A stretch of DNA of 64,000 nt, from assembly GCF_019884785.1 (NCBI RefSeq), contig NZ_CP082326.1:3527355-3591354 (forward strand), written 5' to 3'. The position numbers and the translations under genes were made by a program. This DNA is from Crassaminicella profunda. Lineage in GTDB: Bacteria; Bacillota; Clostridia; Peptostreptococcales; Thermotaleaceae. Under the pieces are notes generated by a model, which searched no databases, was not told where the DNA came from, and saw nothing but the letters and a program-made list of their open reading frames with translations. Below are positions 26,817 through 38,175 of this stretch, in pieces; within the stretch, counting starts at the first letter, position 1, and every line of letters begins with the position of its first letter.

Positions 26817-27104
26817 TTAACTAAGACCCAGTTTTTCCAGTTCACGCCTCAAAAGTAAATTATTTATCTTATCGTTATTTTCTATCCTGTTCTTTACTTC
26901 ATCACTAATTATATTATACTTTTGTAAGTGCTTCATCTTTTTTTTCTTTGATTTATCAATTTTTCTTAAGTCTCCGTCAGCTATAAGTACATATTGTTCA
27001 TCAACAATATCTAGCACAATAAATGCTCTATCCTTATCTCTTCCAGCTTTAGACTTAACAATTTGACCAACTGCAATTTCATGAGTCGTATCCACTTTTT
27101 TCAC
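26817..27104 (-). CDS. KOW-domain RNA-binding protein
   Basis: The 95-residue protein has a KOW/L14e-like N-terminal domain (GQIVKSKAGRDKDRAFIVLDIVDEQYVLIADG) and a lysine-rich helical tail. Proteins of this type are found between map and infA in many Clostridia and are annotated as KOW or L14-like RNA-binding proteins. A ribosome-associated role is inferred from fold and neighbours. It starts 9 bases after the map stop. Confidence 0.85.
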   Translation of the reverse strand: MKKVDTTHEIAVGQIVKSKAGRDKDRAFIVLDIVDEQYVLIADGDLRKIDKSKKKKMKHLQKYNIISDEVKNRIENNDKINNLLLRRELEKLGLS

Positions 27105-27113
27105 CTCTTGAGC

Positions 27114-27860
27114 CTAAAGGCTTGTTAAAATAATCGGATCATCTTTTGTAATGACGATTGTATGTTCATAGTGAGCCGAAGGCTTTCGATCTAAAGTAAC
27201 AACAGTCCAATCATCTTCAAGAACTTTCACTTTAAAAGTTCCCATATTCACCATTGGTTCTATAGCTAAAGCCATTCCAGATTTCAATCTAGGACCCTTT
27301 CCTTGAGGTCCATAGTTAGGAATTTGTGGATCTTCATGCATCTCTTGCCCTATTCCATGACCTACAAAGTCTCGAACAACAGAAAAGCCGTTGCTCTCTA
27401 CATAAGTTTGTATAGCATGAGAAATATCAGATAATCTGTATCCTTCTCTACAAAACTTAAGTCCTTCATAAAAGCTTTGTTTCGTCACATCTATAAGCTT
27501 TTGAACTTTATCAGTTACTTTTCCTACAGGGTGAGTTTTCGCAGAATCACCATTATATCCTTTAAAACTAGCTCCAATATCCACACTTATAATATCGCCA
27601 TCTTTTACCACTTTTAATCCAGGTATTCCGTGAACGACTTCCTCATTGATTGAAGCACAAATACTTGCAGGAAATCCATATAATCCTTTAAAAGCTGGTA
27701 TACTACCATGTTTTCTTATTTCTTTTTCTGCAATTTCATCAAGTTCCTTTGTAGTAATACCAGGTTTTATAGCATTACGTACTGCCTCATGTGCATGAGC
27801 TACGATTTTTCCTGCTTCTTTCATATACTCAATTTCCGTGTTTGACTTTAAGATAATCAT
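27114..27860 (-). CDS. map: Type I methionine aminopeptidase
   Basis: The 248-residue pita-bread enzyme removes the initiator Met. Metal ligands are visible in the [18 protein letters not shown] block (two Asp), the [12 protein letters not shown] block (His), and AIEPMV (Glu). It follows adk by 1 base in the usual secY-adk-map order. Confidence 0.97.
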   Translation of the reverse strand: MIILKSNTEIEYMKEAGKIVAHAHEAVRNAIKPGITTKELDEIAEKEIRKHGSIPAFKGLYGFPASICASINEEVVHGIPGLKVVKDGDIISVDIGASFKGYNGDSAKTHPVGKVTDKVQKLIDVTKQSFYEGLKFCREGYRLSDISHAIQTYVESNGFSVVRDFVGHGIGQEMHEDPQIPNYGPQGKGPRLKSGMALAIEPMVNMGTFKVKVLEDDWTVVTLDRKPSAHYEHTIVITKDDPIILTSL

Positions 27861-27861
27861 T

Positions 27862-28509
27862 TTATTTTTCTCCTAAAGCAGCTACAATATCCTCAAATAC
27901 TTTATTGATCTCTTGTTGACCATTAATTGTGGCTAACACTTCTTGATCTTTGTAGTAATTAATTAATGGTTGTGTTTCATTAAGATATACTTGAATTCTC
28001 TTAGAAACTGTCTCTTCCGTATCATCTGCTCTTTGATGTAGCTCTTTTCCACATTTATCACATACTCCATCCTCTTTCGGAGGGTTGAATTTCACATGGA
28101 ATGTTGCTCCACAAGTTTTGCAAACTCTTCTTCCAACAGCTCTTTCTACTAGTACACTTTTATCTACATCCACATTAATTACTTTATTTAAAGATACATT
28201 CATTTTTACAAGCACTTTATCTAATTCTTCAGCTTGTTTTACTGTTCTAGGAAATCCATCAAGTAAGAAACCATTCTTGCAATCATCTTGTTGTAACCTA
28301 TCTTCTACAATTGCTACAACTAGTTCATCTGGAACCAAAAGTCCTTGATCCATATATTCCTTTGCTTTGTTTCCAAGTTCCGTTCCCTCTTTAATATTTT
28401 TTCTGAATATATCACCTGTTGATATATGAGGTACATGAAACTTTTCAACGATTCCTGAAGCTTGTGTTCCTTTTCCTGCCCCTGGAGGCCCTAATAAGAT
28501 TAATCTCAT
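27862..28509 (-). CDS. adk: Adenylate kinase
   Basis: The 215-residue enzyme starts [18 protein letters not shown] with the P-loop. The LID domain carries four zinc-type cysteines (CKTCGA...CDKCGK), the long zinc-binding form typical of Gram-positives. The start at 28509 is preceded by CAGGAGAT; an upstream in-frame start would add 17 residues not found in the family. Confidence 0.97.
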   Translation of the reverse strand: MRLILLGPPGAGKGTQASGIVEKFHVPHISTGDIFRKNIKEGTELGNKAKEYMDQGLLVPDELVVAIVEDRLQQDDCKNGFLLDGFPRTVKQAEELDKVLVKMNVSLNKVINVDVDKSVLVERAVGRRVCKTCGATFHVKFNPPKEDGVCDKCGKELHQRADDTEETVSKRIQVYLNETQPLINYYKDQEVLATINGQQEINKVFEDIVAALGEK

Positions 28510-28570
28510 TAATATCATCTCCTGAGTTTTAATGAAGGTACACATGGGGAGTATCCCCATGATGTCCTAT

Positions 28571-29848
28571 CTATTTTAAGAAACCTTGGTAGTGTCTCAT
28601 CATCATTTGTGCCTCTACTTGCTTCATGGTCTCTAATGCAACCCCTACTGCAATTAAAAGCGATGTTCCACCAAATCTAAATTGAAGATTTGTAAATTGT
28701 AGTATAATCGTAGGCATTACTGCAATCAACGCAAGGAATACAGCACCTGCTAATGTAATTCTATTTAATACTTTACCTAAATACTCTGAAGTTGGTTTTC
28801 CTGGACGAATTCCTGGAATAAAACCACCATTCTTTTTCATATTATCTGCAACTTCTACTGGATTAAATGTAACTGCTGTATAGAAGTAAGTAAAGAATAT
28901 AACTAGAATCATATATAAAGCGGAGTAAATCCAAATTCCAGGATTTCCCGTTGGTGATAACCATTTCTGTACAAAGCTTGAAAATCCACCACCTTGGAAG
29001 AAATATGTTAATGTTAATGGGAATTGAAGTAGTGAAATCGCAAAGATTACCGGAATAACTCCTGCTTGATTCACCTTCAGTGGAATATGCGTGCTATGTC
29101 CCCCATACATTTTTCTTCCAACCACTCTTTTTGCATACTGTACAGGAATCTTTCGTGTACCTTGTTGTATTGCTACAACACCTGCTATAACAAGTATTGC
29201 TATTATCGCAAATACAACTAAAGAAACGATGGAAACTTCTCCTACTTGCCATTTTTTAAATGTTTGTGCTACGCCTAAAGGAAGTCTAGAAATGATACCC
29301 GCAAAGATGATTAGAGAAATACCATTTCCTATTCCATTTTCAGTAATTTGTTCACCTAGCCACATTAAGAAGGCTGTTCCAGCTGTTAGGGTAAGTACCA
29401 CAAGACTTACAGACCAAAAGTCTTTTGCAATAAGTGCTTGATTGAATAAACCAACACTTACACCTGTAGCTTGAATCAAAGCTAATACAACAGTTCCATA
29501 TCTTGTATACTGTGCAATCTTTTTTCTTCCTTCTTCACCTTCTCGAGCTAAAGCTTCTAAACTAGGTATCGCAATTGTTAAAAGCTGCATAATAATTGAT
29601 GAAGTGATGTATGGTGTAATACTTAGGGCAAATATTGTAAACTTACCAAAAGCTCCTCCTGAAAATAGGTTGAATAAACCAAATATACCATTTTCTCCTT
29701 GCTGGAATAACTGAGCTAAAACTTTAGCATTTATTCCTGGAACAGGAATGGTTGAGCCTAATCTAAATACTACCATCATCATCAATGTATATAGCATTCT
29801 CTTTCTTAAATCGGGAATTTTCCAAGCATTTCTTAGGGTAGATAGCAC
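28571..29848 (-). CDS. secY: Protein translocase subunit SecY
   Basis: The 425-residue, ten-helix channel protein shows the family block GSTIPVPGIN in the first loop and the cytoplasmic loop QQGTRKIPVQYAKR that contacts SecA and ribosomes. It starts with GTG after GAGGTGAT, 1 base after the rplO stop codon. SecE is encoded separately at 55345-55563. Confidence 0.97.
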   Translation of the reverse strand: MLSTLRNAWKIPDLRKRMLYTLMMMVVFRLGSTIPVPGINAKVLAQLFQQGENGIFGLFNLFSGGAFGKFTIFALSITPYITSSIIMQLLTIAIPSLEALAREGEEGRKKIAQYTRYGTVVLALIQATGVSVGLFNQALIAKDFWSVSLVVLTLTAGTAFLMWLGEQITENGIGNGISLIIFAGIISRLPLGVAQTFKKWQVGEVSIVSLVVFAIIAILVIAGVVAIQQGTRKIPVQYAKRVVGRKMYGGHSTHIPLKVNQAGVIPVIFAISLLQFPLTLTYFFQGGGFSSFVQKWLSPTGNPGIWIYSALYMILVIFFTYFYTAVTFNPVEVADNMKKNGGFIPGIRPGKPTSEYLGKVLNRITLAGAVFLALIAVMPTIILQFTNLQFRFGGTSLLIAVGVALETMKQVEAQMMMRHYQGFLK

Positions 29849-29849
29849 G

Positions 29850-30290
29850 TTAGATCACCTCTGCCTTTCCTCCAGCAGCTTCAATTTTCTCTACAGCTGA
29901 CTGGCTGAATTTATGTGCCTGTACAGTTACATTCTTTTGTAACTCGCCATTACCTAATACTTTGACACCATCAACAACCTTTTTGATGATTCCTTTTTCT
30001 AAAAGTAATGCAGGAGTTACAACAGTACCTTCATCAAACTTATTTAACGTATCTATATTAATAATTGTCCATTGCTTTTTAAATATATTTGTAAAACCTC
30101 TCTTAGGTAGTCTTCTGTATAGAGGCATTTGACCACCTTCAAATCCAGGTTTTACACTACCACCACTACGAGATTTTTGTCCGTCTTGTCCACGTCCAGC
30201 AGTTTTACCTTGTCCTGTAGCAGTTCCTCTTCCAAGTCTTTTTCTGTTCTTTGTTGAGCCTTCTGCAGGTCTTAACTCATGTAGCTTCAT
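29850..30290 (-). CDS. rplO: 50S ribosomal protein L15
   Basis: The 146-residue L15 starts [22 protein letters not shown], with the long Gly/Arg/Lys-rich N-terminal extension that threads into 23S rRNA, and has the family block [15 protein letters not shown]. The gene is tightly coupled to secY downstream. Confidence 0.98.
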   Translation of the reverse strand: MKLHELRPAEGSTKNRKRLGRGTATGQGKTAGRGQDGQKSRSGGSVKPGFEGGQMPLYRRLPKRGFTNIFKKQWTIINIDTLNKFDEGTVVTPALLLEKGIIKKVVDGVKVLGNGELQKNVTVQAHKFSQSAVEKIEAAGGKAEVI

Positions 30291-30307
30291 GGTTACACCT
30301 CCTTAAC

Positions 30308-30490
30308 CTATATTTCTTCTACTTCTACTAAATGTCTTACTTTTTGAACCATACCTCTCATTTGAGGATTGTCTTGTTTTTCTACTGTTTGTCTAATTTT
30401 CTTTAGCCCTAGCGCTTCCACTGTCTTTCTATGCTGAGGCTTGGACCCTATAGTACTCTTCACCAATGTTATTTTTAACATATTAGCCAA
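30308..30490 (-). CDS. rpmD: 50S ribosomal protein L30
   Basis: The 60-residue L30 has the conserved [11 protein letters not shown] and LGLKK motifs and full family length. It lies between rpsE and rplO in standard spc-operon order. Confidence 0.97.
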   Translation of the reverse strand: MANMLKITLVKSTIGSKPQHRKTVEALGLKKIRQTVEKQDNPQMRGMVQKVRHLVEVEEI

Positions 30491-30503
30491 GGTCTTTCCC
30501 CTC

Positions 30504-31010
30504 CTAACCTAATAGTTCCTCTACAGATTTACCTCTAAGTCTTGCAACTTCTTCAACTGTTTTTAAGTTTTTAAGTCCTTCGATAGTTGCATTAACCATG
30601 TTTCTTGAATTGTTTGTTCCTAATGATTTTGCTCTTACATCTTTAATTCCTGCAAATTCTAAAACGGCACGTACAGGTCCACCTGCAATAACTCCCGTAC
30701 CTTCACTAGCTGGCATAATTAATACTTTTCCAGCTCCAAAATGTCCCTGTATTCTATGAGGGATTGTTGTACCTACTCTTGGAACGTAGATTAAATTCTT
30801 TTTAGCAGCTTCAATTCCTTTTTTGATCGCATTTGGAATTTCTTGCGCTTTACCTGAACCGATTCCAACGTATCCATTTTCATCTCCGACAACAACAGTT
30901 GCACTAAATCTGAAGGTTCTACCACCTTTTACAACTTTTGTTACACGGCTTATATTAATAACTGTCTCTTTTAAATCCAGTTTGCTCGCATCAATAAGTT
31001 GACGTTTCAT
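30504..31010 (-). CDS. rpsE: 30S ribosomal protein S5
   Basis: The 168-residue S5 has an S5 double-stranded RNA-binding domain with [16 protein letters not shown] and the conserved loop [16 protein letters not shown], the region where spectinomycin-resistance changes occur in other bacteria. AAGGAGG is 7 bases before ATG 31010. Confidence 0.98.
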   Translation of the reverse strand: MKRQLIDASKLDLKETVINISRVTKVVKGGRTFRFSATVVVGDENGYVGIGSGKAQEIPNAIKKGIEAAKKNLIYVPRVGTTIPHRIQGHFGAGKVLIMPASEGTGVIAGGPVRAVLEFAGIKDVRAKSLGTNNSRNMVNATIEGLKNLKTVEEVARLRGKSVEELLG

Positions 31011-31027
31011 TCATTTCCCTCCTTATC

Positions 31028-31390
31028 CTAGAATTTTAGACCAGCTTCTCTTGCACCTTCTGCTAGTTCTTTTACTCTACCATGATAAATATATCCGCTT
31101 CTATCAAATACAACAGTGTTAATTCCTTTTTCTAATGCTCTCTTTGCAACAAGTTCTCCTACTAATTTAGCAGCTTCCTTGTTTCCTTTATTATCTACTG
31201 TAATTTCTTTATCTGAAGTTGAAGCAGCAACTAAAGTTTTTCCTGCTACATCATCGATAATTTGTGCATACATATTGCTTAAGCTTCTGTATATGCTTAA
31301 TCTTGGGCGTTCAGGAGTTCCAGACACTTTTTTACGGATTCTTAAGTGTCTTTTTTGTCTTTTTGCGTTTTTGCTCTCCTTATTAATCAC
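31028..31390 (-). CDS. rplR: 50S ribosomal protein L18
   Basis: The 120-residue L18 binds 5S rRNA. It has the [18 protein letters not shown] block and the end AREAGLKF. The start codon is GTG at 31390 after AAAGGAG. Confidence 0.97.
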   Translation of the reverse strand: MINKESKNAKRQKRHLRIRKKVSGTPERPRLSIYRSLSNMYAQIIDDVAGKTLVAASTSDKEITVDNKGNKEAAKLVGELVAKRALEKGINTVVFDRSGYIYHGRVKELAEGAREAGLKF

Positions 31391-31408
31391 TTCTTTTCAC
31401 TCCTTTCC

Positions 31409-31948
31409 TTACTTACCTGCTTTCCCTTCCTTACGGCGGATTACTTCGTTCTCATATTTGATACCTTTACCTTTATATGGCTCAGGCTCTCTCCAAGATC
31501 TGATTTTAGCAGCGTAGTTTCCTACTAATTGCTTATTGATTCCCTTTACAATAATTTCATTTTGATTAGGAACTTCTGTTGTAATACCTTCAGGATCAAT
31601 CATCTCAACTGGATGTGAAAACCCTAAAGTCATTGCTAACTTATTCCCTTGTTTTGCTGCACGATAACCTACACCATTGATTAACAGCTTTTTCTCATAT
31701 CCTTTTGTTACACCAACCATCATATTGTTAATCAACGTACGGCTTAATCCATGTAACGATCTATGAACTTTATTGTTTGTAGGTCTCTCTACTGTTAATG
31801 TATTTTCTTCTACAGTAAGTTTCATATCTTTGTTAATTTGTTCTTGTAATTGTCCTTTTGGGCCTTTTACAGTAACAAGATTTTTCTCATCTATCTTAAT
31901 TTCTACCCCATCTGGAATTACGATTGGTAGTCTACCTATCCTTGACAT
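31409..31948 (-). CDS. rplF: 50S ribosomal protein L6
   Basis: The 179-residue L6 consists of the family's two duplicated alpha/beta domains and has the signature [25 protein letters not shown] at its end. It binds near the factor-binding centre of the large subunit. Confidence 0.98.
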   Translation of the reverse strand: MSRIGRLPIVIPDGVEIKIDEKNLVTVKGPKGQLQEQINKDMKLTVEENTLTVERPTNNKVHRSLHGLSRTLINNMMVGVTKGYEKKLLINGVGYRAAKQGNKLAMTLGFSHPVEMIDPEGITTEVPNQNEIIVKGINKQLVGNYAAKIRSWREPEPYKGKGIKYENEVIRRKEGKAGK

Positions 31949-31979
31949 AGCTGCACCTCCTATACCTTAAAATTATCTA

Positions 31980-32375
31980 TTACCAAACGTAGCAGATAAC
32001 TTCTCCTCCAGCTCCTAGTTTTCTAGCTTCCTTATCAGTAACAATACCGTTAGAAGTTGAAAGAATAGCTATTCCTAGTCCACCTAATACTTTTGGTATT
32101 TCATCTTTTTTTACATATACTCTTAAACCTGGCTTTGATATCTTCTTAAGTCCACTAATAACTCTCTCTTTATTGATTCCGTACTTCATTTGTAATCTGA
32201 TAATTCCTTGTTTTCCATCTTCAATTACATCGTATCCTTTAACAAAACCTTCTTTAAGAAGGATTTCAGCAACGGATTTCTTCATATTTGAAGCAGGGAT
32301 ATCTACTGTCTCGTGTTTCACTATATTTGCATTTCTTATACGCGTAAGCATATCTGCAATTGGATCTGTCATCAT
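31980..32375 (-). CDS. rpsH: 30S ribosomal protein S8
   Basis: The 131-residue S8 begins (M)[16 protein letters not shown] and ends GGEVICYVW. The start is set at the first of two adjacent ATG codons, about 10 bases after AGGAGG; the second ATG would match most family members exactly. S8 is a central-domain 16S-binding protein. Confidence 0.97.
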   Translation of the reverse strand: MMTDPIADMLTRIRNANIVKHETVDIPASNMKKSVAEILLKEGFVKGYDVIEDGKQGIIRLQMKYGINKERVISGLKKISKPGLRVYVKKDEIPKVLGGLGIAILSTSNGIVTDKEARKLGAGGEVICYVW

Positions 32376-32403
32376 GGTATAAGTACCTCCTTCCCTATAT
32401 TTC

Positions 32404-32589
32404 TTACCAGCTTGCTTTCCTAACGCCTGGTATTTCACCTTTATATGCTAATTCTCTAAAGCAAATACGGCAAATGCCAAATTTTCTTAAATAAGCATGT
32501 GGTCTTCCGCAAATTCTACATCTATTGTATTCTCTAGTTGAGAATTTTTGTTTTCTTGCTTGTTTGATTTTAAGAGCTTTTCTAGCCAC
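32404..32589 (-). CDS. rpsN: 30S ribosomal protein S14 type Z
   Basis: The 61-residue S14 has the zinc motif [21 protein letters not shown], which makes it the short zinc-binding form found inside Firmicute spc operons. A zinc-independent paralogue is not seen in this window. Confidence 0.98.
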   Translation of the reverse strand: MARKALKIKQARKQKFSTREYNRCRICGRPHAYLRKFGICRICFRELAYKGEIPGVRKASW

Positions 32590-32604
32590 TACTTTCCCTC
32601 CTTC

Positions 32605-33144
32605 TTATCTAGCGAATGGCATTCCTAATAATTTTAGCAACTCGCGTGCTTCCTCATCAGTTTTCGCAGTCGTAACAAATATAATGTCCATTCCTCTTGT
32701 TTTATCAACTTTATCATACTCGATTTCAGGGAATATTAATTGCTCTTTAATTCCTAGGGCATAATTACCTCTACCATCAAATGAATTAGGGTTTACACCT
32801 CTAAAGTCTCTTACCCTTGGTAGTGCAATGTTGAATAATCTATCAACAAACTCAAACATTCTTTCGCCTCTTAAAGTTACTTTTGCACCTACAGGCATAC
32901 CTTCACGAACTTTAAAGTTTGCAACAGATTTTTTTGCTCTTGTAACGATAGGCTTTTGTCCTGTAATCGTAGATAACTCTGCTACAGCAACTTCTAGAAG
33001 CTTCGAGTTATCTTTTGCATCTCCTAATCCCATGTTCACAACAATTTTTTCTAATTTTGGGATTTCCATTGTACTTTTATATCCGAACTTTTCCATTAAA
33101 GATTTTGCTACATCATTAGTATATAGTTCTTTTAATCTAGCCAC
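32605..33144 (-). CDS. rplE: 50S ribosomal protein L5
   Basis: The 179-residue L5 has the conserved [11 protein letters not shown] and [17 protein letters not shown] blocks and full length. It binds 5S rRNA and forms an intersubunit bridge with S13. Confidence 0.98.
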   Translation of the reverse strand: MARLKELYTNDVAKSLMEKFGYKSTMEIPKLEKIVVNMGLGDAKDNSKLLEVAVAELSTITGQKPIVTRAKKSVANFKVREGMPVGAKVTLRGERMFEFVDRLFNIALPRVRDFRGVNPNSFDGRGNYALGIKEQLIFPEIEYDKVDKTRGMDIIFVTTAKTDEEARELLKLLGMPFAR

Positions 33145-33172
33145 CGTTTTAACCTCCCTTCAAGCTTCAGTA

Positions 33173-33484
33173 TTACTCAATTACTTCTCCGGTCTTTTTA
33201 GCTACTCTTACTTTTTTTCCATCTTCTAAAACTTTATATCCTACTCTTGTAGGCGCATTTGCTTTTTTATCCCAAAGCATTACATTTGATACATGAATTG
33301 GTCCTTCTTGGTGAACAATTCCACCTTGTTGTACCTTTGCTGTTGGTTTTTGATGCTTTGTAAGCATATTTACACCTTCAACGATTACTCTATCTTTTTT
33401 AGGTAATGCTTCTATCACTTTACCTTTTTTACCCTTATCTTTTCCTGATATAACTACTACCATATCACCTTTTTTTATGTGCAT
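33173..33484 (-). CDS. rplX: 50S ribosomal protein L24
   Basis: The 103-residue L24 starts [23 protein letters not shown] with the KOW motif and is an assembly initiator at the 5' end of 23S rRNA. Confidence 0.98.
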   Translation of the reverse strand: MHIKKGDMVVVISGKDKGKKGKVIEALPKKDRVIVEGVNMLTKHQKPTAKVQQGGIVHQEGPIHVSNVMLWDKKANAPTRVGYKVLEDGKKVRVAKKTGEVIE

Positions 33485-33502
33485 TCATTACACCTCCTCA
33501 AG

Positions 33503-33871
33503 CTATAGCACTTCTGGTGCAAGTGAAACGATCTTCATGAAATCTCTTTCTCTCAATTCTCTTGCAACCGGCCCGAAAATACGAGTTCCTACAGGTGTTT
33601 TATCTTCTTTGATGACAACTGCTGAATTCTCATCGAATTTTATATAACTTCCATCAGCACGTCTAGTACCGAACTTACTTCTTACTACTACAGCCTTAAC
33701 GACTTGTCCTTTTTTAACAACACCGCCTGGTGTTGCATTTTTAACTGTACAAACAATCACATCACCAATACTTGCATATTTACGCTTAGAACCACCTAAT
33801 ACACGAATACATAATAGTTCTTTTGCTCCTGAATTGTCTGCAACTGTTAGGCGTGTTTCTTGTTGAATCAT
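33503..33871 (-). CDS. rplN: 50S ribosomal protein L14
   Basis: The 122-residue L14 starts [28 protein letters not shown] and ends [10 protein letters not shown]. It lies at the subunit interface where the silencing factor RsfS binds. Confidence 0.98.
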   Translation of the reverse strand: MIQQETRLTVADNSGAKELLCIRVLGGSKRKYASIGDVIVCTVKNATPGGVVKKGQVVKAVVVRSKFGTRRADGSYIKFDENSAVVIKEDKTPVGTRIFGPVARELRERDFMKIVSLAPEVL

Positions 33872-33897
33872 AGTAATACCTCCTTCCGGTTATACAA

Positions 33898-34152
33898 TTA
33901 CTTAGCTCTTTCTACGATATTTACTAGTCTCCATCTTTTATCCTTACTTAATGGTCTAGTTTCCATGATTCTTACGCGATCGCCGATTCTGCACTCATTG
34001 TTTTCATCATGCGCTTTAAATTTCTTTGTTCTTCTTACCGCTTTTCCGTATATTGGGTGACGTACGAAATCTTCTACCGCTACTACGATAGTCTTTTCCA
34101 TTTTGTCACTTACTACACGACCTACTCTTGACTTTCTAGTTGTTCTTTCCAC
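33898..34152 (-). CDS. rpsQ: 30S ribosomal protein S17
   Basis: The 84-residue OB-fold S17 has the motifs [13 protein letters not shown] and [14 protein letters not shown](D/T)KRW. It is a primary 16S 5'-domain binding protein. Standard position between rpmC and rplN. Confidence 0.98.
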   Translation of the reverse strand: MERTTRKSRVGRVVSDKMEKTIVVAVEDFVRHPIYGKAVRRTKKFKAHDENNECRIGDRVRIMETRPLSKDKRWRLVNIVERAK

Positions 34153-34180
34153 GAGTAAAGCCCTCCTTCCGTATCCTTAT

Positions 34181-34381
34181 TTATGCGTTTTTCTTTAATT
34201 CTTTTTCTCTAAGGATGGTTTTTGTACGAGCAATTTCTTTTCGTACACTTTTTACTTTCATTGGGTTTTCAAGTTGACCTGTAGCTAATTGGAATCTCAA
34301 ATTGAAAAGTTCATTTTTAAGTTCCATCAATTTATTATTTAATTCCTGTACGGTCATATCACGAAGCTTATTAGCTTTCAT
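34181..34381 (-). CDS. rpmC: 50S ribosomal protein L29
   Basis: The 66-residue L29 starts [19 protein letters not shown] use the ATG at 34381, which lies inside the end of rplP (11-base overlap) after GGTGGTGA; a longer reading frame would add a 10-residue extension not found in the family. L29 is at the tunnel exit, where trigger factor and SRP dock. Confidence 0.97.
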   Translation of the reverse strand: MKANKLRDMTVQELNNKLMELKNELFNLRFQLATGQLENPMKVKSVRKEIARTKTILREKELKKNA

Positions 34382-34811
34382 TCGCTTCACCACCCTTTTC
34401 TGTATCTTCACGTGTTACAAATTTACATTTAATAGGTAGCTTATGAATTGCAAGTCTCATAGCTTCTCTAGCTATTTCCTCTGGTACACCAGCTAATTCG
34501 AACATTACTCTACCAGGTTTTACTACAGCTACCCAATATTCTGGAGAACCTTTACCAGCACCCATACGTGTTTCAGCAGGTTTTTGTGTCACTGGCTTAT
34601 GAGGGAATATCTTAATCCAAACTTTACCCCCTCTTTTTATATATCTCGTCATAGCGATTCTGGCAGCTTCAATTTGATTTGAAGTAATCCATGCTGGCTC
34701 AAGAGCCATAATTCCATATTCTCCGTAAGTTATTTTATTGCCCCTTTGTGCTGTGCCTTTCATTCTGCCTCTATGCACTCTACGACGCTTTACTCTCTTA
34801 GGCATTAACAT
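34371..34811 (-). CDS. rplP: 50S ribosomal protein L16
   Basis: The 146-residue L16 starts [19 protein letters not shown], close to the usual MLLPKRVK start, which supports the first of two nearby ATGs (AGGAGG 9 bases ahead). It contains the conserved [24 protein letters not shown] block. The conserved arginine of the RMGAGKG loop is hydroxylated in some bacteria. Confidence 0.98.
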   Translation of the reverse strand: MLMPKRVKRRRVHRGRMKGTAQRGNKITYGEYGIMALEPAWITSNQIEAARIAMTRYIKRGGKVWIKIFPHKPVTQKPAETRMGAGKGSPEYWVAVVKPGRVMFELAGVPEEIAREAMRLAIHKLPIKCKFVTREDTEKGGEANES

Positions 34812-34841
34812 CGTCGGTTTCCTCCTTCCCTCGCTTTAGAA

Positions 34842-35603
34842 CTACTTTTGTTCGTTTCTTCTAAAATTATTTCTTCTATTATCGTTTCTTCTATCAGTCT
34901 TTGGTTTTTTAGGTTTGAATTCTTCTTTTGCTCTATTCGCTCTTCTCATTTCTTTTACAGCTTCGCTTGTTTCTGGAAGAACTTCTCCCTTGTTGATCCA
35001 AACTTTAACACCAATCTTACCATAAGTAGTGTTTGCTTCAGCAAAACCATAATCAATATCCGCTCTTAATGTATGAAGAGGTACATTTCCTTCGCTGTAC
35101 TTCTCATTTCTAGCCATTTCAGCTCCACCAAGTCTTCCTGATGTCATGACTTTGATTCCTAGAGCTCCTGATTTCATTGTTCTACCAATAGCTTGCTTCA
35201 TAGCTCTTCTGAAGGATACCCTTCTTTCTAGTGAAAATGCTACATTTTCAGCAACTAATTGTGCTTCCATTTCCGCTCTCTTCACTTCGTTAACATTTAT
35301 AATAACGCTTTTTTCTGTTAACTTTTCTACATCTTTTCTTAATTCTTCAACACCTGCTCCAGCTTTACCAATAACCATACCTGGCTTTGCTGTAAAGATA
35401 TTTACCTTAACTTTGTTGTTTGCAGCTCTTTCTATAACAACTTTTGCTATTCCAGCAGTGTAAAGTTTTTTCTTTACATATTTACGAATCTTATTATCTT
35501 CTACTAGAAGATCTGCAAAGTTTGCTTTATCTGCATACCATTTAGAATCCCAGTCTTTAATCACACCGACTCTCAAGCCGTGTGGACTTACCTTTTGACC
35601 CAT
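34842..35603 (-). CDS. rpsC: 30S ribosomal protein S3
   Basis: The 253-residue S3 has a KH domain with the [10 protein letters not shown] loop and the S3 C-terminal domain ending near [11 protein letters not shown]. The last 40 residues are an Arg/Asn/Lys-rich disordered extension ([13 protein letters not shown]), longer than in Bacillus S3. S3 forms part of the mRNA entry channel and helicase. Confidence 0.97.
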   Translation of the reverse strand: MGQKVSPHGLRVGVIKDWDSKWYADKANFADLLVEDNKIRKYVKKKLYTAGIAKVVIERAANNKVKVNIFTAKPGMVIGKAGAGVEELRKDVEKLTEKSVIINVNEVKRAEMEAQLVAENVAFSLERRVSFRRAMKQAIGRTMKSGALGIKVMTSGRLGGAEMARNEKYSEGNVPLHTLRADIDYGFAEANTTYGKIGVKVWINKGEVLPETSEAVKEMRRANRAKEEFKPKKPKTDRRNDNRRNNFRRNEQK

Positions 35604-35619
35604 TACGTATCCCTCCTTC

Positions 35620-35955
35620 TTAGTCTCTTTCTTTTAATACAACTCCTACGTGACTCGTTCTTTTAAGTATTTTCACACCACGACCCATTGAAGCTGCTCT
35701 CCATCTCTTCATTGTAGGAGCTTGATTCGCATATACTTCAGCAACATATAATTTATCCGCATCCATCTCATGATTATTCTCAGCATTTGCTTTTGCTGAT
35801 TTAATTACCTTTGCAAGGATTGTAGCAGTAGTTCTTGGCGTATATTCTAAAACAGCTAATGCTTCATCAGCATTCATGCCTCTAACCATATCTGCAACTG
35901 GCTTCATTTTTCTTGGAGATATACGAACATATTTTGCAATCGCTCTAGCTTCCAC
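35620..35955 (-). CDS. rplV: 50S ribosomal protein L22
   Basis: The 111-residue L22 starts [17 protein letters not shown], and its beta-hairpin loop [20 protein letters not shown] reaches into the exit tunnel, where macrolide-resistance changes occur in other species. No such change is apparent. Confidence 0.98.
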   Translation of the reverse strand: MEARAIAKYVRISPRKMKPVADMVRGMNADEALAVLEYTPRTTATILAKVIKSAKANAENNHEMDADKLYVAEVYANQAPTMKRWRAASMGRGVKILKRTSHVGVVLKERD

Positions 35956-35984
35956 CTTGGTAACCTCCTTCCGTATCTATCTTA

Positions 35985-36269
35985 CTATCTCTTAACCTTT
36001 GATGATTTATCGTTATCTGCATGGCCTCTATAAGTTCTTGTAGGTGCAAACTCACCTAATTTATGACCAACCATATCTTCCGTTACATAAACAGGTACAT
36101 GTTTTCTTCCATCATGTACTGCAATTGTATGACCTATCATTTGTGGAAAGATTGTTGATGCTCTTGACCATGTTTTAATTACTTTTTTCTCATTTTTATC
36201 ATTCATTTCTTCGATTCTACGTAAAAGCTTAGGCTCAATAAAAGGCCCCTTCTTCAATGATCTACTCAT
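35985..36269 (-). CDS. rpsS: 30S ribosomal protein S19
   Basis: The 94-residue S19 starts [11 protein letters not shown] and has [34 protein letters not shown]-type family sequence. A 92-base gap with hairpin-forming sequence separates it from rplB, which is longer than other gaps in this operon. Confidence 0.98.
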   Translation of the reverse strand: MSRSLKKGPFIEPKLLRRIEEMNDKNEKKVIKTWSRASTIFPQMIGHTIAVHDGRKHVPVYVTEDMVGHKLGEFAPTRTYRGHADNDKSSKVKR

Positions 36270-36361
36270 GCCTACTTTTCCTCCCTTCGGAAACTTCCTC
36301 TGTTTGACCCGAGGACTATGAGGCCAAGGTCATTATCCTTTCCATGACCTCTTCTCCTCTA

Positions 36362-37195
36362 CTACTTCTGATTTCTTCTCTTAACGATGTATTTATCTGT
36401 TGATTTATTTTTCTTTCTAGTTTTGTAGCCAATAGCTGGTTTACCCCAAGGAGTCATTGGTGAAGGTCTTCCTACAGGTGCTCTACCTTCTCCACCACCA
36501 TGAGGGTGATCATTAGGGTTCATTACAGAACCTCTTACAGTAGGTCTAATACCCATATGACGTTTACGTCCAGCTTTACCAATTGTAATATTTTCATGAT
36601 CTAAGTTTCCTACTTGACCGATTGTTGCTTTACAATTAATACTTACAAGTCTTACCTCACCGGAAGGTAATCTAACTTGTGCGTATTTATCTTCTTTCGC
36701 CATCAATTGAGCAGAGTTTCCTGCAGCTCTAACTAATTGGCCACCTTTTCCAGGCTTCATTTCGATATTGTGGATAATTGTACCCACTGGAATATCTTTT
36801 AACTGTAGTGCATTTCCTACTTTAATATCTGAACCTTCTCCAGACATAATAGTATCTCCTACATTTAACTTGTTAGGAGCGATGATATATCTTTTTTCAC
36901 CATCTGCATAAGTTAAAAGAGCAATGTTTGCACTTCTGTTTGGATCATACTCGATAGCAGTTACTTTTGCAGGTACGCCATCTTTATTTCTTTTGAAATC
37001 AATTAATCTATATTTTCTTTTTGCACCGCCACCTCTGTGACGAACAGTAATCTTACCTTGTGCATTTCTTCCAGCTTTTTTTGTAAGTGCTACTAATAAT
37101 GACTTTTCAGGTTCTTTTTTTGTAATTTCTTCGAACGTTGAAACGGTCATTTGTCTTAACGCTGGAGAAGTTGGGTTAAACTTCTTGATTCCCAT
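36362..37195 (-). CDS. rplB: 50S ribosomal protein L2
   Basis: The 277-residue L2 has the signature [19 protein letters not shown] with the conserved histidine near the peptidyl-transferase centre, and the start [17 protein letters not shown]. It is required for subunit joining. Confidence 0.98.
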   Translation of the reverse strand: MGIKKFNPTSPALRQMTVSTFEEITKKEPEKSLLVALTKKAGRNAQGKITVRHRGGGAKRKYRLIDFKRNKDGVPAKVTAIEYDPNRSANIALLTYADGEKRYIIAPNKLNVGDTIMSGEGSDIKVGNALQLKDIPVGTIIHNIEMKPGKGGQLVRAAGNSAQLMAKEDKYAQVRLPSGEVRLVSINCKATIGQVGNLDHENITIGKAGRKRHMGIRPTVRGSVMNPNDHPHGGGEGRAPVGRPSPMTPWGKPAIGYKTRKKNKSTDKYIVKRRNQK

Positions 37196-37229
37196 TTCAC
37201 TTTCCCTCCTTCTTTACTCGTACTTTAAT

Positions 37230-37523
37230 CTACTGCATTCCTTCAAAGAATTCGATCTCTTTGCTGTTAGGAGTTAATTTAATAACTGCTTTTTTTCTAT
37301 CAGCTCTTTTTCCGATATTCTTTCCCATTCTCTTATATTTACCTTTTACACGCATTGTGTTCACTTTTTCTACTTCTACTCCAAAAATTTCTTCAACAGC
37401 TTTTTTAATTTCTGTTTTATTAGAGTTTATATCAACGATGAAAGTATATTTTTTATCAGCCATATCGTCCATACTTCTTTCACTGATTAATGGCTTTTTC
37501 ACGATATCGTATGGTGTCTTCAT
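37230..37523 (-). CDS. rplW: 50S ribosomal protein L23
   Basis: The 97-residue L23 shows [10 protein letters not shown] and [12 protein letters not shown]. It docks trigger factor and SRP at the tunnel exit. The start overlaps the rplD stop (TAATG), so translation is coupled. Confidence 0.97.
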   Translation of the reverse strand: MKTPYDIVKKPLISERSMDDMADKKYTFIVDINSNKTEIKKAVEEIFGVEVEKVNTMRVKGKYKRMGKNIGKRADRKKAVIKLTPNSKEIEFFEGMQ

Positions 37524-38146
37524 TATGCGTACACCTCCTCTATCTTGTGTACAGCGTCTTTTGTTACAATGAATTGATCATGGTTTAAAATATCATAAAC
37601 ATTTAATGTGTTTACAAGAGTAGTTGTTACTCCTTTGATATTACTAGCTGATTTAACAACATAATCATTTTTCTCATCAAGAACAATCAATGCTTTCTTT
37701 TCTACTTTTAAGTTATTTAGAATATTTACCATATCTTTTGTTTTATATGCATCCATTTTGAATTCATCTAAAATAACAATTCCATTTTCTTTCACCTTAG
37801 AACTTAAAGCTGACTTCATTGCAAGTCTCTTTACTTTCTTTGGTAATGTATATCTATAGCTTCTTGGTTTTGGTGCAAATACTACTCCTCCACCAACCCA
37901 TTGTGGTGATCTAGTACTTCCTTGACGTGCTCTACCTGTTCCTTTTTGTCTCCATGGCTTTCTACCGCCACCTCTAACTTCCGCTCTTGTTTTAGCAGAT
38001 TGTGTACCTTGTCTTTGATTTGCTAAATAATTCTTTACAGCTTCATGTAATACACTTGCATTTATTTCAGCTCCGAAGATATTTTCGCTTAATTCAATTT
38101 CACCTACTTGTTGACCTGAAACATTTAATAAATCAACCTTTGGCAT
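37523..38146 (-). CDS. rplD: 50S ribosomal protein L4
   Basis: The 207-residue L4 has the tunnel-reaching loop [25 protein letters not shown]. In gamma-proteobacteria L4 autoregulates the S10 operon through its leader; whether this holds here is unknown, but the long structured leader of rpsJ makes the question relevant. Confidence 0.98.
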   Translation of the reverse strand: MPKVDLLNVSGQQVGEIELSENIFGAEINASVLHEAVKNYLANQRQGTQSAKTRAEVRGGGRKPWRQKGTGRARQGSTRSPQWVGGGVVFAPKPRSYRYTLPKKVKRLAMKSALSSKVKENGIVILDEFKMDAYKTKDMVNILNNLKVEKKALIVLDEKNDYVVKSASNIKGVTTTLVNTLNVYDILNHDQFIVTKDAVHKIEEVYA

Positions 38147-38175
38147 TTTACTTCCTCCCTTCTGTAGCTAGATTA

